This document shows, in pieces, positions 47,754-60,368 of a DNA stretch of 64,000 bases. Location: NCBI RefSeq assembly GCF_015832195.1, contig NC_052030.1, forward strand, positions 11,427,439 through 11,491,438. The letters are read 5' to 3'. The DNA is from Motacilla alba alba. Its lineage: Eukaryota > Chordata > Aves > Passeriformes > Motacillidae. Both the position numbers and the translations under genes were made by a program. The notes under the pieces were generated by a model, which saw only the letters and a list, made by a program, of their open reading frames with translations, did no database searches and was not told the origin of the DNA. Numbering within the stretch: position 1 is the stretch's first letter; every line of letters starts with the position of its first letter.

Positions 47754-49127
47754 TGAAGAGAGAACAACGCTTTGAAAATCAGCAGTTTTCAGTTTCCATG
47801 GTGTGGGTCATACCTGCTCACTGACAGCTAAGCAGATTTAAAAACTCATCAGGCCTGGGGAAAAAAAGAAAAAACTGATCAAAAGTTAAAGCTCCTTAAA
47901 AGTGCACAGTTCACACGCTCTCGGCTCCAAGGCCACTGTGTCAGTGTGTGACTCTCAGTAGGGTCGTTCATCCTAATCCCTCATCTCATCTGTCACATCT
48001 TCAGAGAGAAAATTGCCATGCAGATGTTTGCACATCTGAGTTTCACGACTGAGCTTAGGTCCCATCCCGCAGTGAATCAGCAGCTAATGAACAAGTGCCC
48101 ACATGGCACAACTGCAGCAGTCCTTGCAGTGCTGGAGCAGCTGGAGCTGCCCGTGGGGCTGGCCACTGCCTGCAGCACAGCCAGGGGACAAGGAAAACAC
48201 AAGCACTTGTGAAAACCAGCTTTTGGCAGGTGTAGGGCAAGCTCCAGAGCTCTCGAAGGCAGCAGCACAGCGAGGGGCTGAGGACAAACACTGCTTGGTG
48301 AGACTGGGCGAACAAGTCGCATTTGCAGCACTTGATCTTTTTGCCATTATTAGATACAATTTGACGTCACTTATAGAATTTAAGAGCTCATTGTAAAGTA
48401 GACGTTTATTACAACTGAAGGATGGAAGCAGTCCAAATGCAATACAGTGACACTGGAGCTATTAAATCTTGTTATAGTTCACTGGGCAGCCAAATACTGG
48501 CTTGAAGCAACGTGAGGAGAAGGGGAGGGGGGAAAGTAACACCACAGCAAAGCGTGCACAACACCCACCACCTTTTCTGCTTAAACATTCTCGGATATTG
48601 TGCTGGTTTTTTGTACTTTCCATTCCTATTACTCCTTCAGCACCTGGCAGAGGAAAAACTGACTCCCTTCCTTCTGCTTGGTAAGTGATGGTGTGGTGCA
48701 AGGCCAGCCAGCCCTCCCCACGCACACAGGGACTCCGGGGGGATCAGGTGAAGTCCATCAGCCGAACTTTGGTTGGGAAATTAACATTTCAAGTCCTGCC
48801 GTGCCTGGAGGTTATGCAATAACGAACTAATAAAGAAGCCATTAAAAGAACTAATAAGCACACTGGAGCCACAGATGAGTTCAGACGGAAAGACAAACCA
48901 GTCTCTAATCCTTTTGCTGATACTGGGGATAAAGATGAATATTAAAAAGAGCGCTGACATTAAAGTTTAAACGTTTCCAAGCAGTCTGCATGAGGAGAGC
49001 AGCCACAAACCCCAGTGTCCTGTGGCCAGGCTGCAGAGCCTGGTGAGCTAAAGGAACTGGGCAGATCCTGCTTTTAATGGGGTTGCTCTTAGTCCAGGAC
49101 TCAGCCTTATCCACTGAAAACAGGCCA

Positions 49128-49213
49128 ACATTACACACACAAATACATAAATATAGATGTGTAATATATATATAGACACACATATATAGGCATACATATA
49201 TACACACACAGGG
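49128..49213. repeat. AT/CA-rich degenerate microsatellite
   Basis: Mixed CA, TA and GA units alternate over about 85 bases. It is compound and decayed. Confidence 0.85.
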
Positions 49214-51699
49214 AAACAAAAATAAAAGCAGCACTGACAGTGTGGCAAGTACAGCGTGTTGGCTGAAAACAGACTGAAAATTGCTGGCAGCTCATTAAAC
49301 TACTGTAAAGAAAAATCTATGGAATGCCACAGGCAAACAGCATGGGCAGGATTTTTCTTTGGTTGGTGGCACATCCATTAGTCTGAAGGGCCACTGGCAT
49401 GCAGAAGCCTGCACACTGTGGGCAGCAGTGGCAGGGAGATGGGAGGCAGGCCAAGTTTAAAAACAAAATAAACATATCTAATTTCCCAGGTAGCCTCCCT
49501 GGGAGGTTATTGCATTTACACTTTACAGCTCCAGGTGCTACAATCCCTCTTCCTGACAGAAATCAGGAGAGGGAACACGAGGGAGCTCGGTGCAGTTCCC
49601 ACCAGCTGGTCAAGGTTCCACTTGTATTAAGCAGTAAAATCCCAGCCACAAATCCATCCAGGCTCTTAATGTCCAAGTCCACACCACCCCAGTTCTCTTT
49701 CTCTCCATCAGTAGCTGCACTGGAAATCATAGTTTTCTATTAAAACATCAAGAGCAGAAAGTCATGAAAACTCCCACTTTCATCTTACCAGTCACTAAGC
49801 ATAAAAGTAAGAAATTGAGAGCAGGGAGGCTGAAGTCCAAAGCTCTGTGTATTTCCTGTGACTCTTGTTCCTACCCTGCTGCACAAGGCACTTGAAAGCC
49901 ACTCAGTCCCAAACCCATTACAGCCATATCCCACCTCCCCTGGAATGGCAACCACAGCACTCATTCCCCATTTTATAGCTTATTTATTCATGGGTCTTTA
50001 TGCTCATCTTTTCCAACCGACAGCCCATTTCAGGCTATTTCTCAATGTTAATTTGAATTTTTATCTCCAAATACTTGCAGATCCATTAAACCTGCTTTTG
50101 AGACACAAAAATGCAATTTTGGAATTTGAGTCAACATTGGACAGACCCTGGATTGCTTCCTCAGTAACTCCCCATTCAAACTGAAAAGGGTCATCAACAG
50201 CTACTTCACTTTTTCAGTAGTTAAAGTCCTGATGGAAAAAACCATTTTATTCCCTCACTTATGCAAATATAATGTGGAACAGGAAATGAGCATTCAAAGC
50301 TGGTTTAAAAAGACTATTTCATGGAGGAAAACATTGTACCATTGCAAAGGCAGTGTTAGAGCACTGTAATACTTCACACTGGTTTCATTAGGCTGAGACT
50401 TGCCTTGCCTAAAGGCAAAATGGGGATAAAGAAAATAAGTCCCACTCCATCAGAAGAAACTTGTAATGACACCTAAAATTCTTACATGGGGAGCAGGACA
50501 GACACAGCAGTGAAGGCTGATGAATAATGGTGCAATTGAGGTGGAAAGTACAGGGCCATTTTGCACAAGAGCAGTAAATGTTTAATATCTCTGTTGTGTC
50601 TTTCATCCATAACACCAACAGATTAACAAGGTTTCTGCGTCTGGGTAATTTCTTTGGAGTTTTGATCTTAGAAATAATTACACTAAATATTTTATAAGCG
50701 CCTTTGAAAGTTTTTTTTTCTTTTTTTTAATAAAGAAAAAAGAATCGCTCTCTGCTCTCGGACTGCAACGGGGCAATGAAAGTGCACAGCTAATCAATAA
50801 CCACTTTCAGTTCATTAGTCAGCACATTTTGGGCTGGTGTTTTTTGTTCCCTTCTACCATTCCACATCCCACATACAGAGTGATGGTGCATTTTTAAAGC
50901 ATCACATCTTACTGCTTTTGCAAATCATCCTTAATGCTAACCACAACATGGAACACCCAGCCTCTAAATACCACCCACACCATTTAGAGGCTTCCAGGGT
51001 GTTTCCAGCTGAGACAGAGGAGGCCGAAGTGCCAGACCAGTTCTGTTTCTTCTTTAGTCTGGCTAACAAATTGCTGGGTCATTTCTGTCCCTCACTCCTC
51101 TCTGAGAAGTCTAAAGAAGGACAAAGCTTTGTCAGCCACTTGGACAGTCCCAGCTCGAGGACAGGCAGCTCCAGGTTCCTCTCTGGGGAACTTCTGATGC
51201 CACCAGAGCCTTGGCTTTGCCCCAGATCCAGCTGCTGCCCTGGAGCCACAGCTGCACCTCCACAACACCCAGGAGCTCTGCACGTGCTTCCAGACCAGGA
51301 TGCAAGGGTCAGCTGAGGCAGCAGAGACCCCAGGGGTACTGCCAGGTGGTGCCCACATCCCCAGCTCTCACCTCCTCCAGGAAAACTCAACATACTCCTT
51401 CTCCACTCTGCCCACTCCATAAAAAATACAACCCAAAGGACACACTATGATCATTTAAAATAGAGCTGAAACTGGAAACTGAACCCAGGACTTTAAAAAA
51501 AAAAAATAATTCACCCAAGCCAAGGACAGGAGTGGTACCTAAGGAGACAAATGCAGGTACTGGCAAGAAAAGAGGAAACAACATCCTCTGAGTCACCCAC
51601 CCAGAGCAGAGCCACAGGAGCAGGAGTGCCTGGCTGGGGCCCAGCCTGCTCCTTGCAGCAGCTCCCAGAGCTTGAGGGATACATTAAAGCTCTGCCCTG

Positions 51700-51830
51700 G
51701 CCTCAGGCACAGCCATCATTATCCCTCATTTGCAAGGAAATTGAGACATAGGGAGAAAAATTATCTGGTCCAATATCCAAGAGAGGATTGTTGACAGAGC
51801 AGATTCAAGAGTGGATCCAACTTTTTCCAC
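51700..51830 (-). mobile_element. MIR-like SINE relic
   Basis: ATCATTATCCCTCATTTGCA, AAGGAAATTGAGACATAGGG and GACAGAGCAGATTCAAGAGT follow the antisense MIR order ATTATTATCCCCATTTTACA / AGGAAACTGAGGCACAGAG / GGCAGAGCCGGGATTCGAA. It is the clearest of the relics. Confidence 0.55.
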
Positions 51831-54800
51831 AAAATAATTTTTTATAAAGAGAGGAGGGAATGGAGTAGCTCAGGCAAATTCAATTTTCTTGATAATTGGC
51901 ACAATTCTGCAAGAAAAAAAAAGTGAAGAATTTTTTTTCTTCTCACCGACTGCCTTTCAAGATATCAGTAATTTCTGCAGAAAATAAAACAATTCTTGAA
52001 AACATCAAATTTCCCCAAGAGCCCAGAGGTTCTCAGCACACATCTCACCCCAACTCCTGCCACCCCCAGACAAGCCCTTTTCCTGCTGGAAAGCACATGG
52101 AGCTTTAAGAGTTTTCTGTTTTGTTGAAATCTTGGTAGATGCAGTAACTTGAATGAAGACTGGCAGAGCTGCCCAAGCAGTCTGTGACACTCAGACCAGC
52201 CTGGCCACAACCAAACACCCACCCTCCCTCTTCCAGAAGGGCTACAGACCTCCTGTTTCTACAAATGACAAGGAAAGAAACTACTCAAGATCAAAAGATG
52301 CTCAAACTCTCTCTCACAACAGTATCCCCAAAACCCCATGCAAATAATTCTTGCTGGGGAAAATACTCTCGGATGTAATTAAGTGGTGCTCTGAACCCAA
52401 TTTTTGCATTAATATCTTGGGCATCACAAACCAAACTCGCATTTCAGCTGTCAAATCCACAAGACAAAGCTTTGAAGCAAATCCTTTGGCCTTTAATTCT
52501 GACCCATTTTGCTGAACCCCTCCCACAGCCCTTCCCACTGGTTTCAGAAAGCCAAGATCTGGCTTCACTCAGATTTCTCTCTAGGAAACAATTCTCTTTT
52601 CTACAGAAAATTTCTGGATGTATCAAAGTATTTAACAGCTATAGAGCACATATTGTGGTTTCAGCCTGACAAAGCAAGCAGAGAGCTTTCCCAAGGGTGG
52701 AATTCTCCTGTTCCTTGAGGACTCATGTGTGGTTTTATTCCTCAAATTAAATGGGATTTCAACCACCTCCTCCAACTACAAATTCAGCTTCACAAGTCCA
52801 TCAGGGTGTCCTGCAACGAGGTGTCACACTGCACATGTGGGTCAAAATGTAAATTAAAACAAAAGTAACAAAATCTGTTTCGTGACCCCCCCAAGACCCA
52901 TTCAAATAAACTTTTTCTTTGTTCCCCAACAAATATCCAAATTGTTTTGTGGGTGTTTTTTTGAATTGTCCCTTACAAAAGTGTTCCAAAAGCAAGCTTA
53001 CTAAGGGTATAGGCACAAAATTTTCCTTTTCATGAGATGCACCATTGGATGGAAACCTTGTTCCAGCCTGACAGCAGCTGAGGAAGCAAAGCACGGAGCA
53101 GAAAGTGTCCAACCCCCTCGGTTCAGATTTCAGGGATGGCTCTGACCGAGTGCTGCAGTTCCCTGTCCTGGTTCCCCAGCTCCTGCCATGGCTTGGCCAG
53201 CTGTTTCACACCTTGGGAATTTCTCCATGCTGGCTGACCCAGCTCTGTCAGCTGCCGGATTGCAGGAGCACTGCACAGCCCCACGTGCCCTTTGCTAAAG
53301 GGCATTACAGCTGTATTTATATCTGACATAAATCTGCTCTGTAAACAGTGACCTGATTCAGGAGCTGGGCTTTCTTAGATGGCCACATCCAGAGCACGCG
53401 TGTCTGCTGCTCCTGAGGGACAGCCTCTCAAAAACCCCAGAACTGGCAGGTGGGAAGTCAAAACCACCCAAAGCTGGAGGGTTTGGGATATCCATGAAGT
53501 GTAACAAGGAACCAAAGGACTCCAACATTCCAGCTCGATCACAACGTGGCATGAAGAACAATTAGTCTGTGCAAAAAAAAGCTGCCTGCAGTCTGCAAGA
53601 AATGTAATATCTGAGGGACATTAAAATTTGGATAGTTTAGTCCAAAATTCACTGCAAATGCTGGCTCATAGTCAAAACAATCAGGAGCTGAACTGAAAAT
53701 AATATCGAAGTTCTCACTCCAGGCACCGGACCCTGTTTTCTCATCTCATTTCTATTCTTCTGTTTGCTGCCAATTCAAAGAACTGAGACCAAAAAAAAAA
53801 ATCAGCCCATTAGTCTTGTTCTTAGAAGTGTTAAGCTCTTATTTACAAAGTTAGTGTTATCCACTGAGTCCATAAATTACAGCTAAAGTACATAAGGAAG
53901 CAGTCATGACATAACCCCAATTTAATCTGAACCAGGCCACCACAGTCAAAGAAGTGTTTTTCAAAATGGTAATTAATTTTTAAAAGAATGGATCAAAGGG
54001 GGTTCTCAATTAAAAGAATACTTTAAGGAGACAAGCTAGAGAGGATTGTCCACTTTATTAATACAGCAATTTAACAGCTATTCAACATGTAATAACTTCT
54101 CATTAAAAGTCAGCCCTCCCCCTTCTCCAGCAGATTAGCCACCCATTTGTCAGCCACAATACAGCTTCATTAGCCTAAAAATTCCATTTCTGCTCTTCTG
54201 CAGATTTGCTTTTATTTTCCTTCTGTCAGTAAGCAAAAATCCTCAATGACAGCAAAGTCCAGAAATCAATAACACAAACAGGGGCCTTGGTCTTTCATGG
54301 GTTTCAGAGTGTTGGGAGCAGCATTCCCAGCAATGCCAGCAGTGACAGCACACACACTCAACTCCTGCAAGAGCCAGGTAGGAAACCCTGGGATCAACCT
54401 AAACAACGCTGCCCAAATGCACAGCAAAGGCTCATCCATGAGCTGGACCTTGTCTCAGCTCACAAACGAAACCTTTCCCACCCAAGGATTGCCCACCAGC
54501 ACCTCACAGCCTGCTTGCAATCGGAGTGTGTCATTGAAAAGAGGACATACGGTAATTTTACCAAAAGGTTCCCAATGCAACCTTGAGTTTTTGGGTGAAG
54601 CATTGTCGTCACGTGTAACACAAAAGCAGATGTCTCCTTCTGGGTGGGTGTTCAGCCAGTGCTGAGGCTCCACAGACCTGCCCAGAAGCAGGTGGGAGCT
54701 CAGGCAGGGCCAGCAGGGACAAGTCCTGGGGCTGGGCACCAGCAACGTGCGGTTCTCAACACCTCTGAGAAACATGCACCCAGGTGTCCTGGAGACACAG

Positions 54801-55285
54801 ACAGGAGACACAGCTCCTGTAAGGGCAACCTACAACTCAATAAATCAACTCAACAGAGAGGAGCCCTGTGATTCCATGAGAAGTTGGAGCACTGAGTGGA
54901 GAAGCTGCACAGCGAGCAGCCCAGCAGCAGCCCCGTGCTCCGCGTCAGCCTCGCCGCTGCAGCCACAGCCAGATCCTGCATGCATTTCACTGCAGGGTCA
55001 GAGCTCTAGGAAGTCCTTATTAAAAGATAACAGAAACTGAAAGAGGTTACAGCTAAGGCTAATACCACCCAAAAGCTAAAGCAAACAAAAACATTCCAGT
55101 CTAAGATTTATCTGCAGAGACCATTCAAGCTGTTCTTAAGACCATTAACAGCCCCATGCCCAGGCTCGAGTAAAAAGGGACACCTTTCCTCCAGCTCCTG
55201 CAATTTTCAGGAATGAATCCAGACATCAGCAGAATAGGAAGTTCAGGATATATACGGCATTAGTTTCCAAGAGAATATTTATCAT

Positions 55286-55295
55286 GTCACGTGAG
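55286..55295. promoter_or_regulatory. CLEAR-like E-box
   Basis: GTCACGTGAG matches 9 of 10 bases of the TFEB/USF palindrome GTCACGTGAC. Motif match only. Confidence 0.25.
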
Positions 55296-58200
55296 ACCAG
55301 CATTTTTAGCCAACTTGGGAGAAAATAGACAAGCTGCAAAGCTGCCCCAAAAATACCAGTCACGACAATTACAAGGAAGAAAAGCAAAGCATAAGCGATG
55401 GCAGCACTAACAATCCATACTTTAGTGAGAAGCTGCTAACAATTTTTTTAATTACACAGACTACTGCCAGAAGATTATCTCAGCTGCTCAGGTGTGCAAT
55501 TCATGTCTCTAGTTTAAAAAAAAAAGGTATCAATAATTATGTAAATCCAGGACCTTATCCTCTCTGTTCTCCCACTAAAACACAAGCTTTTGCCAAGAAC
55601 TAGCTGCCGCTCCTTCCTCAAGACAGCACTATTCATCTTCAGCATTTTAAATAAAATTTATAAAGAGCAAAACCATCCAAGAGGTAGTAAAAGCTTAACA
55701 ACTTATCCACTGCTAGAGGGGGAGAGAAAAGAGCCTGGCTGACAGGAGGCACTCGTGGGTGAGAAGTCTCCTTGGCCACATGCTGGTGACAGTGGCTCTT
55801 CCCAAGGCACAAACCAGCTCCAGCTCCTGCAATTAGTAACAGCAGGGCTTGCAGGATTCAACAGTTGTAATAGAAGATTTATTTTTGTCACTAGAATCAG
55901 CCAGGGTGACTCACAATAGGCTCAGGGAGCCTCGTTGATGAGTTTCATTTTATACAGTCACTTTTCACCCTTGATTCTCAAAAATACCGAGTGACAATAA
56001 TGACAATGGAGTATAATAGTCCTAATTAGCTAATGGGAGAGAAAACTTCCAAGTTCCAAACTAACCAGAATTGTTACTTCTAAAAATGCAATGCAGTTGA
56101 TCTCTGTTGATCTCTGAAATTAGAAGAGAAACAAGAACAGCCATTCTCTTCTGCACATTCAGCAACAACATCCCCACAGCCCCATCAGGAGAAAGAACAC
56201 GAGCAAGAGCTGTTCAGAGCCCTGGCTTCAGGATGATTTACTGCTAAATACATTAGGAGCATCTCCTGCTGACAAAATAAATAGGTCTGACTGTATCAAA
56301 AACCAAGCAAATCATTGCCTTCTCAAGCACAGGTTAATGCATTTTTTCCCAGCGATGATAAAGAGGACAAAAGGACAATGGCAAGCTTTGAAAATTACTT
56401 GCCAACAAAGTGATGGCTCAATAATTACATTTTGGAAATATTTCCTTGCATTGCACACTACTGAAGCCACTCTCAAAGCAACTGAAAGCACCAGCAACAA
56501 AGAGAAGCCAATGTGAAACTTGCTCTGCTGACTTGACCAAAGCAAAGGGCTGGGCAGGACAGTGGACTTGGTAAAGTCAAATTCAGGACAACCACTACTG
56601 CCCTTAAAGCACCAAAGTTGGTTGGAATCTTTATTTAGGTCTAAAGTCCAGTAGCTTTCCTCTGAATAGGGGATCACATGGAAGCTATTTTCTTTGTAGA
56701 GGTTATTTTGAGCTGAAAATATTTTCCAGTTTCATGCTGACAGACAAATTATAACTACACTGTTTTACAGAATAACGGACAAGTTTCTGAAGCCTGTCGC
56801 AGAGGAAAGTAGAGAAAGCAGCATTTTTCTCTTGACAGTATTTATTCCTGCAGGAGTTTACTCTTTCAAAATAAGGTCATGTGCTCCTTTAGCACAAAAG
56901 GACCCAAGTGAGCAGAGCACAGCTATCTGTTCCATTTGTCATCCCAGGCAAGATGAGATAATCAGATTAGCCAAACAGTTACAAATTGCACACATCTGAA
57001 GGAGAAGGAAGCAATTTTCTCATATTCCTCTCCCCAGCAATCACCTCCAAGATTTCCAAGACAGCAGTGTCAGCCTCCCTAACACTTCCCAGTGCTGAGC
57101 TCCTCCAGGATTCAGGGACAAACTCCTCTGGAAGGCCCACGTCAGCTTGTCACATTTATTGGAGAAAATGGTTTGCTAAGATGATGTGGTAAAAGCCTGC
57201 ATTAATACCTCCAGCGCTACCCACACCTCCAGCAATGTTCCCTAAGAGCGTTCCTGTGACTGGCTACAAAAACCCTCCTGGGAGAGGCTCCTGCACTCTG
57301 CCCACCCAAACCAACATGCTCGGGGTGCAGCACAAGGGGTGATCCCAGGACAAAGGGGATAAGGGGATCATTTACTGTGTTCCTGTTGCATCTTTCACCC
57401 TGAGTGGCCCAACAACTCTTCCTGCAGAAATGCTGCCAGACCAAGGGCAAGAAAACACCCAGGCAGAAAGCGATGGAGCATAAAGAGGTTTTAAAAGCAG
57501 AGAAATCAGCCAAGTGTGGTATTTGCACCACAGGCAACTGTCTCCAAAACCCCACCTGAACCCCTTGTTTAGGGTTTGGGGTGCCCCAGGACCGAAGCTT
57601 GAGCTATCACGTTCTAAAAGGGGAAGGAGATTATTGAACTAAATTCCTTTATACCTTTGCAGTTCAGTTCTTCACCCAAAGACACTCACACAATCTGCAC
57701 TGAACAGTCTTTGGAAGAAGCTCCCCGAGCCAGAGCAGCAAATGAGCACTAAGTTACCAGCAAGTACAAGCCTCTTGCAGCTCTTCAGCTCGCAGGTGAT
57801 TGACAGCATTTCTACACCAAAAGCCTTGCTCAACGCAGCCCCATCCGCCAGGCAGCACCAGACTTTCCTCAGTGAGCAGTAAATTGCTCATTTGCCGGAA
57901 CACAAGGTGCCTCATTTTCCTCCCTAAGACACCACTAATCCTGTATGCAGGGCTAAAATATCTCTGCTGCCCAGCCTGGTGCTGTCAGTGCTGAGAAATA
58001 CTGGAAACCAGCGTGCTTTGATTCACACTAAGGACAGCTGAAAGAAATGTCAGCAGTTTTTATTTTTAAATGCATGGAGCGCTGTGCCCAGGGCTAGGAA
58101 CACTCCCAGTTCCCTCAGATGTTCTAGCACACACCAGTTACTCTGAAAAAGGTGGTAGAGACAAACCTTCCACTCAATAGTGCCCTTCTTGGGGTCAACC

Positions 58201-59925
58201 ACAGAAATCTCTCTTCTCCTTCGTTCTCCAGACCAACTTTCCAGCTCTGGGATGGCTCCCAGCTTGCATCACACCCCAGGGGACTGGGGATGGTAAAGAT
58301 CTATCCTCATCTTGCATGGAAACAATGGTTTGTGCTTTTTGACTTATTTGTTTCATCTCCAGAGGATGGAGAAATCATCTGTGACTGCCATTCCTGTAAC
58401 TGGACCCCCAGTTCAATGTCAAACATCCTCTGCTCCTGTCCTGCACCACAAAATGAGCACCAAAAAAAAAAAAAAATCCCCAAAAGTTAAGCAATACAGA
58501 GACAGACTGTGCTGCAGTTGGGAGAGTTACACACACCACCCAAACTCGTGACATTCCCATAGAAACCACGGAGGGAAAAGAGAAAAGCCTCAAAAAACTG
58601 ACAAGATAAAACACACATGGTGAAATCTGTAATTCTGGTGAAAAAAAAATCTGCATGTGCAAGTTCCTCCGCAGCTCTCCAGCAGCTCAGGCACTCGGGG
58701 CTAACACAGGTAACACACAACTGATGCCAGTAAAGCTTTTTTCAGATCCCTCAGGCTGCCTGATGGGAATAGCCACACATTCCCAGGAGTGGTATTTAAG
58801 AGCACAAAGCTGTTGGGTATTAGAAGCAACTTTTTCCCCGTCACTTATGGGCCAGTTCTTGCAGTGAAGTGTCACTACAAATAAAGGAACTTCCTTAACT
58901 TTTCCTTAGTGTGTGTAAAGCCTTTCAGAAGGCACATTTTCCTCATTAGCAGGAGCAGTTAAGCATATTAATACTGGGATGTGCAAGAGAAGCAATTGAT
59001 TCTTTCAGTCATGTGCACATCCCTGTAGGAAAAAAAATCAAAGAAAAAACCCCATATTACTACCAAGAGCACTCAAGTTCAGCTAATGAGCTAACTGGCC
59101 ACTTTCAGAAAAAAAAAACAAACCAAAAACCTGAAGTTTAAATGTTCTATCACACACTTCCCTACTCCAGACAAGTGCTTTTGTGTGACATCAAAAAAGG
59201 GAACGAGAGAAAGAAGAAAAGGGAAGAAAAAGACATGGCTTTGAAATTGCTCAGGGTGCTCTGCTCATGTTCAGGAAAACCAGTCATATTCCAGTGCTTG
59301 GCAGAAGCAAGGCAGCTCCACCAGGAGAGGCACAAACAGGCACGGAAGGAGGTTGGTTGTTACGAACTGAATCATTCCCTGAGATGCCTGATGCATCTCC
59401 AAACCCCTTCCAGACAGAGGAATAACATCCACAGCGTGCCTGCTGCTAAGCTCAATTGACTGCACACCCCTGAGCTCTACTACCAAAGCCAGAAATAAAA
59501 GCCAGCCCCAAATCCAGGAGGTTTGGAAGTGAATCTGCACACTAACACTCTTCTACTCATCCAAGTTCTCCATCCCAGCAGGAATGCCACGTGAATCTCC
59601 GTCTCCTGGGATGGCTGGGATGTTACAAACCCATTGCCCCTGTTTCTTCCCCAAAGCTTTACCACCAGCATCTCTCAGGCACAGCACATGATTTTCTGCT
59701 TAAGAAAAATAAAAAACAGGATTGTTTTTTCGGGTCTTGAGAAACACTTTAGTCTGACAGATGGTTTTTCTGGAATTAGTTTCTAAATATATACTCTACC
59801 TTCCACGCCATCAAAGGCAGGGTTAAAGACACTAACCAGTCAATACATTAAACAGTTTATCTTGTAAGAGGTTTTACAGCTACTTAATAATGAGTTTTGG
59901 TAACCACTGCCTGAATGTGTTTATT

Positions 59926-59968
59926 ACTGTCTTTAAAAGACAGTCTTTAAAAATATATATATATATAC
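59926..59968. repeat. Palindrome followed by TA repeat
   Basis: ACTGTCTTTAAAAGACAGT (9-bp arms about a single A) is followed by a second GTCTTTAAAA and then an AT run ending at 59968. Confidence 0.9.
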
Positions 59969-60350
59969 AATCTGTAATAGCATAACCTTTCCCTTCAGCT
60001 GCATAAAAACTCTGTACTCCAATCAATATCATCCATAGCAAGAAACTAAAAAAAGATCAGCAGAAGCCATAAAGCACAGTAAATTACGTTCAGGGAACAG
60101 CTCTACTGCCACCATATTTTATAGAAATTCTATTTAAAATTCACACATACAAAAAAAAATGAGATATACAGAAAAAAAAAAGATCTGGACAAGAGATAAA
60201 GCAAGTAAGTTGTGCTGTCTGACAAGCAGAATAAGGAAAGCAGAAGGGTAGACTGAATCTGACCTTTGTGGGTCAGTCACATTTTCCATGTGCTGCTAAA
60301 GATCTCTCCCCAGGGGGAGGAGGGGGCAGCAAGAGAGAGAATCAATTCAT

Positions 60351-60368
60351 AAAAAAAAAAAAAAAAAA
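60351..60368. repeat. A18 homopolymer
   Basis: Uninterrupted run of 18 A. Confidence 0.95.
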
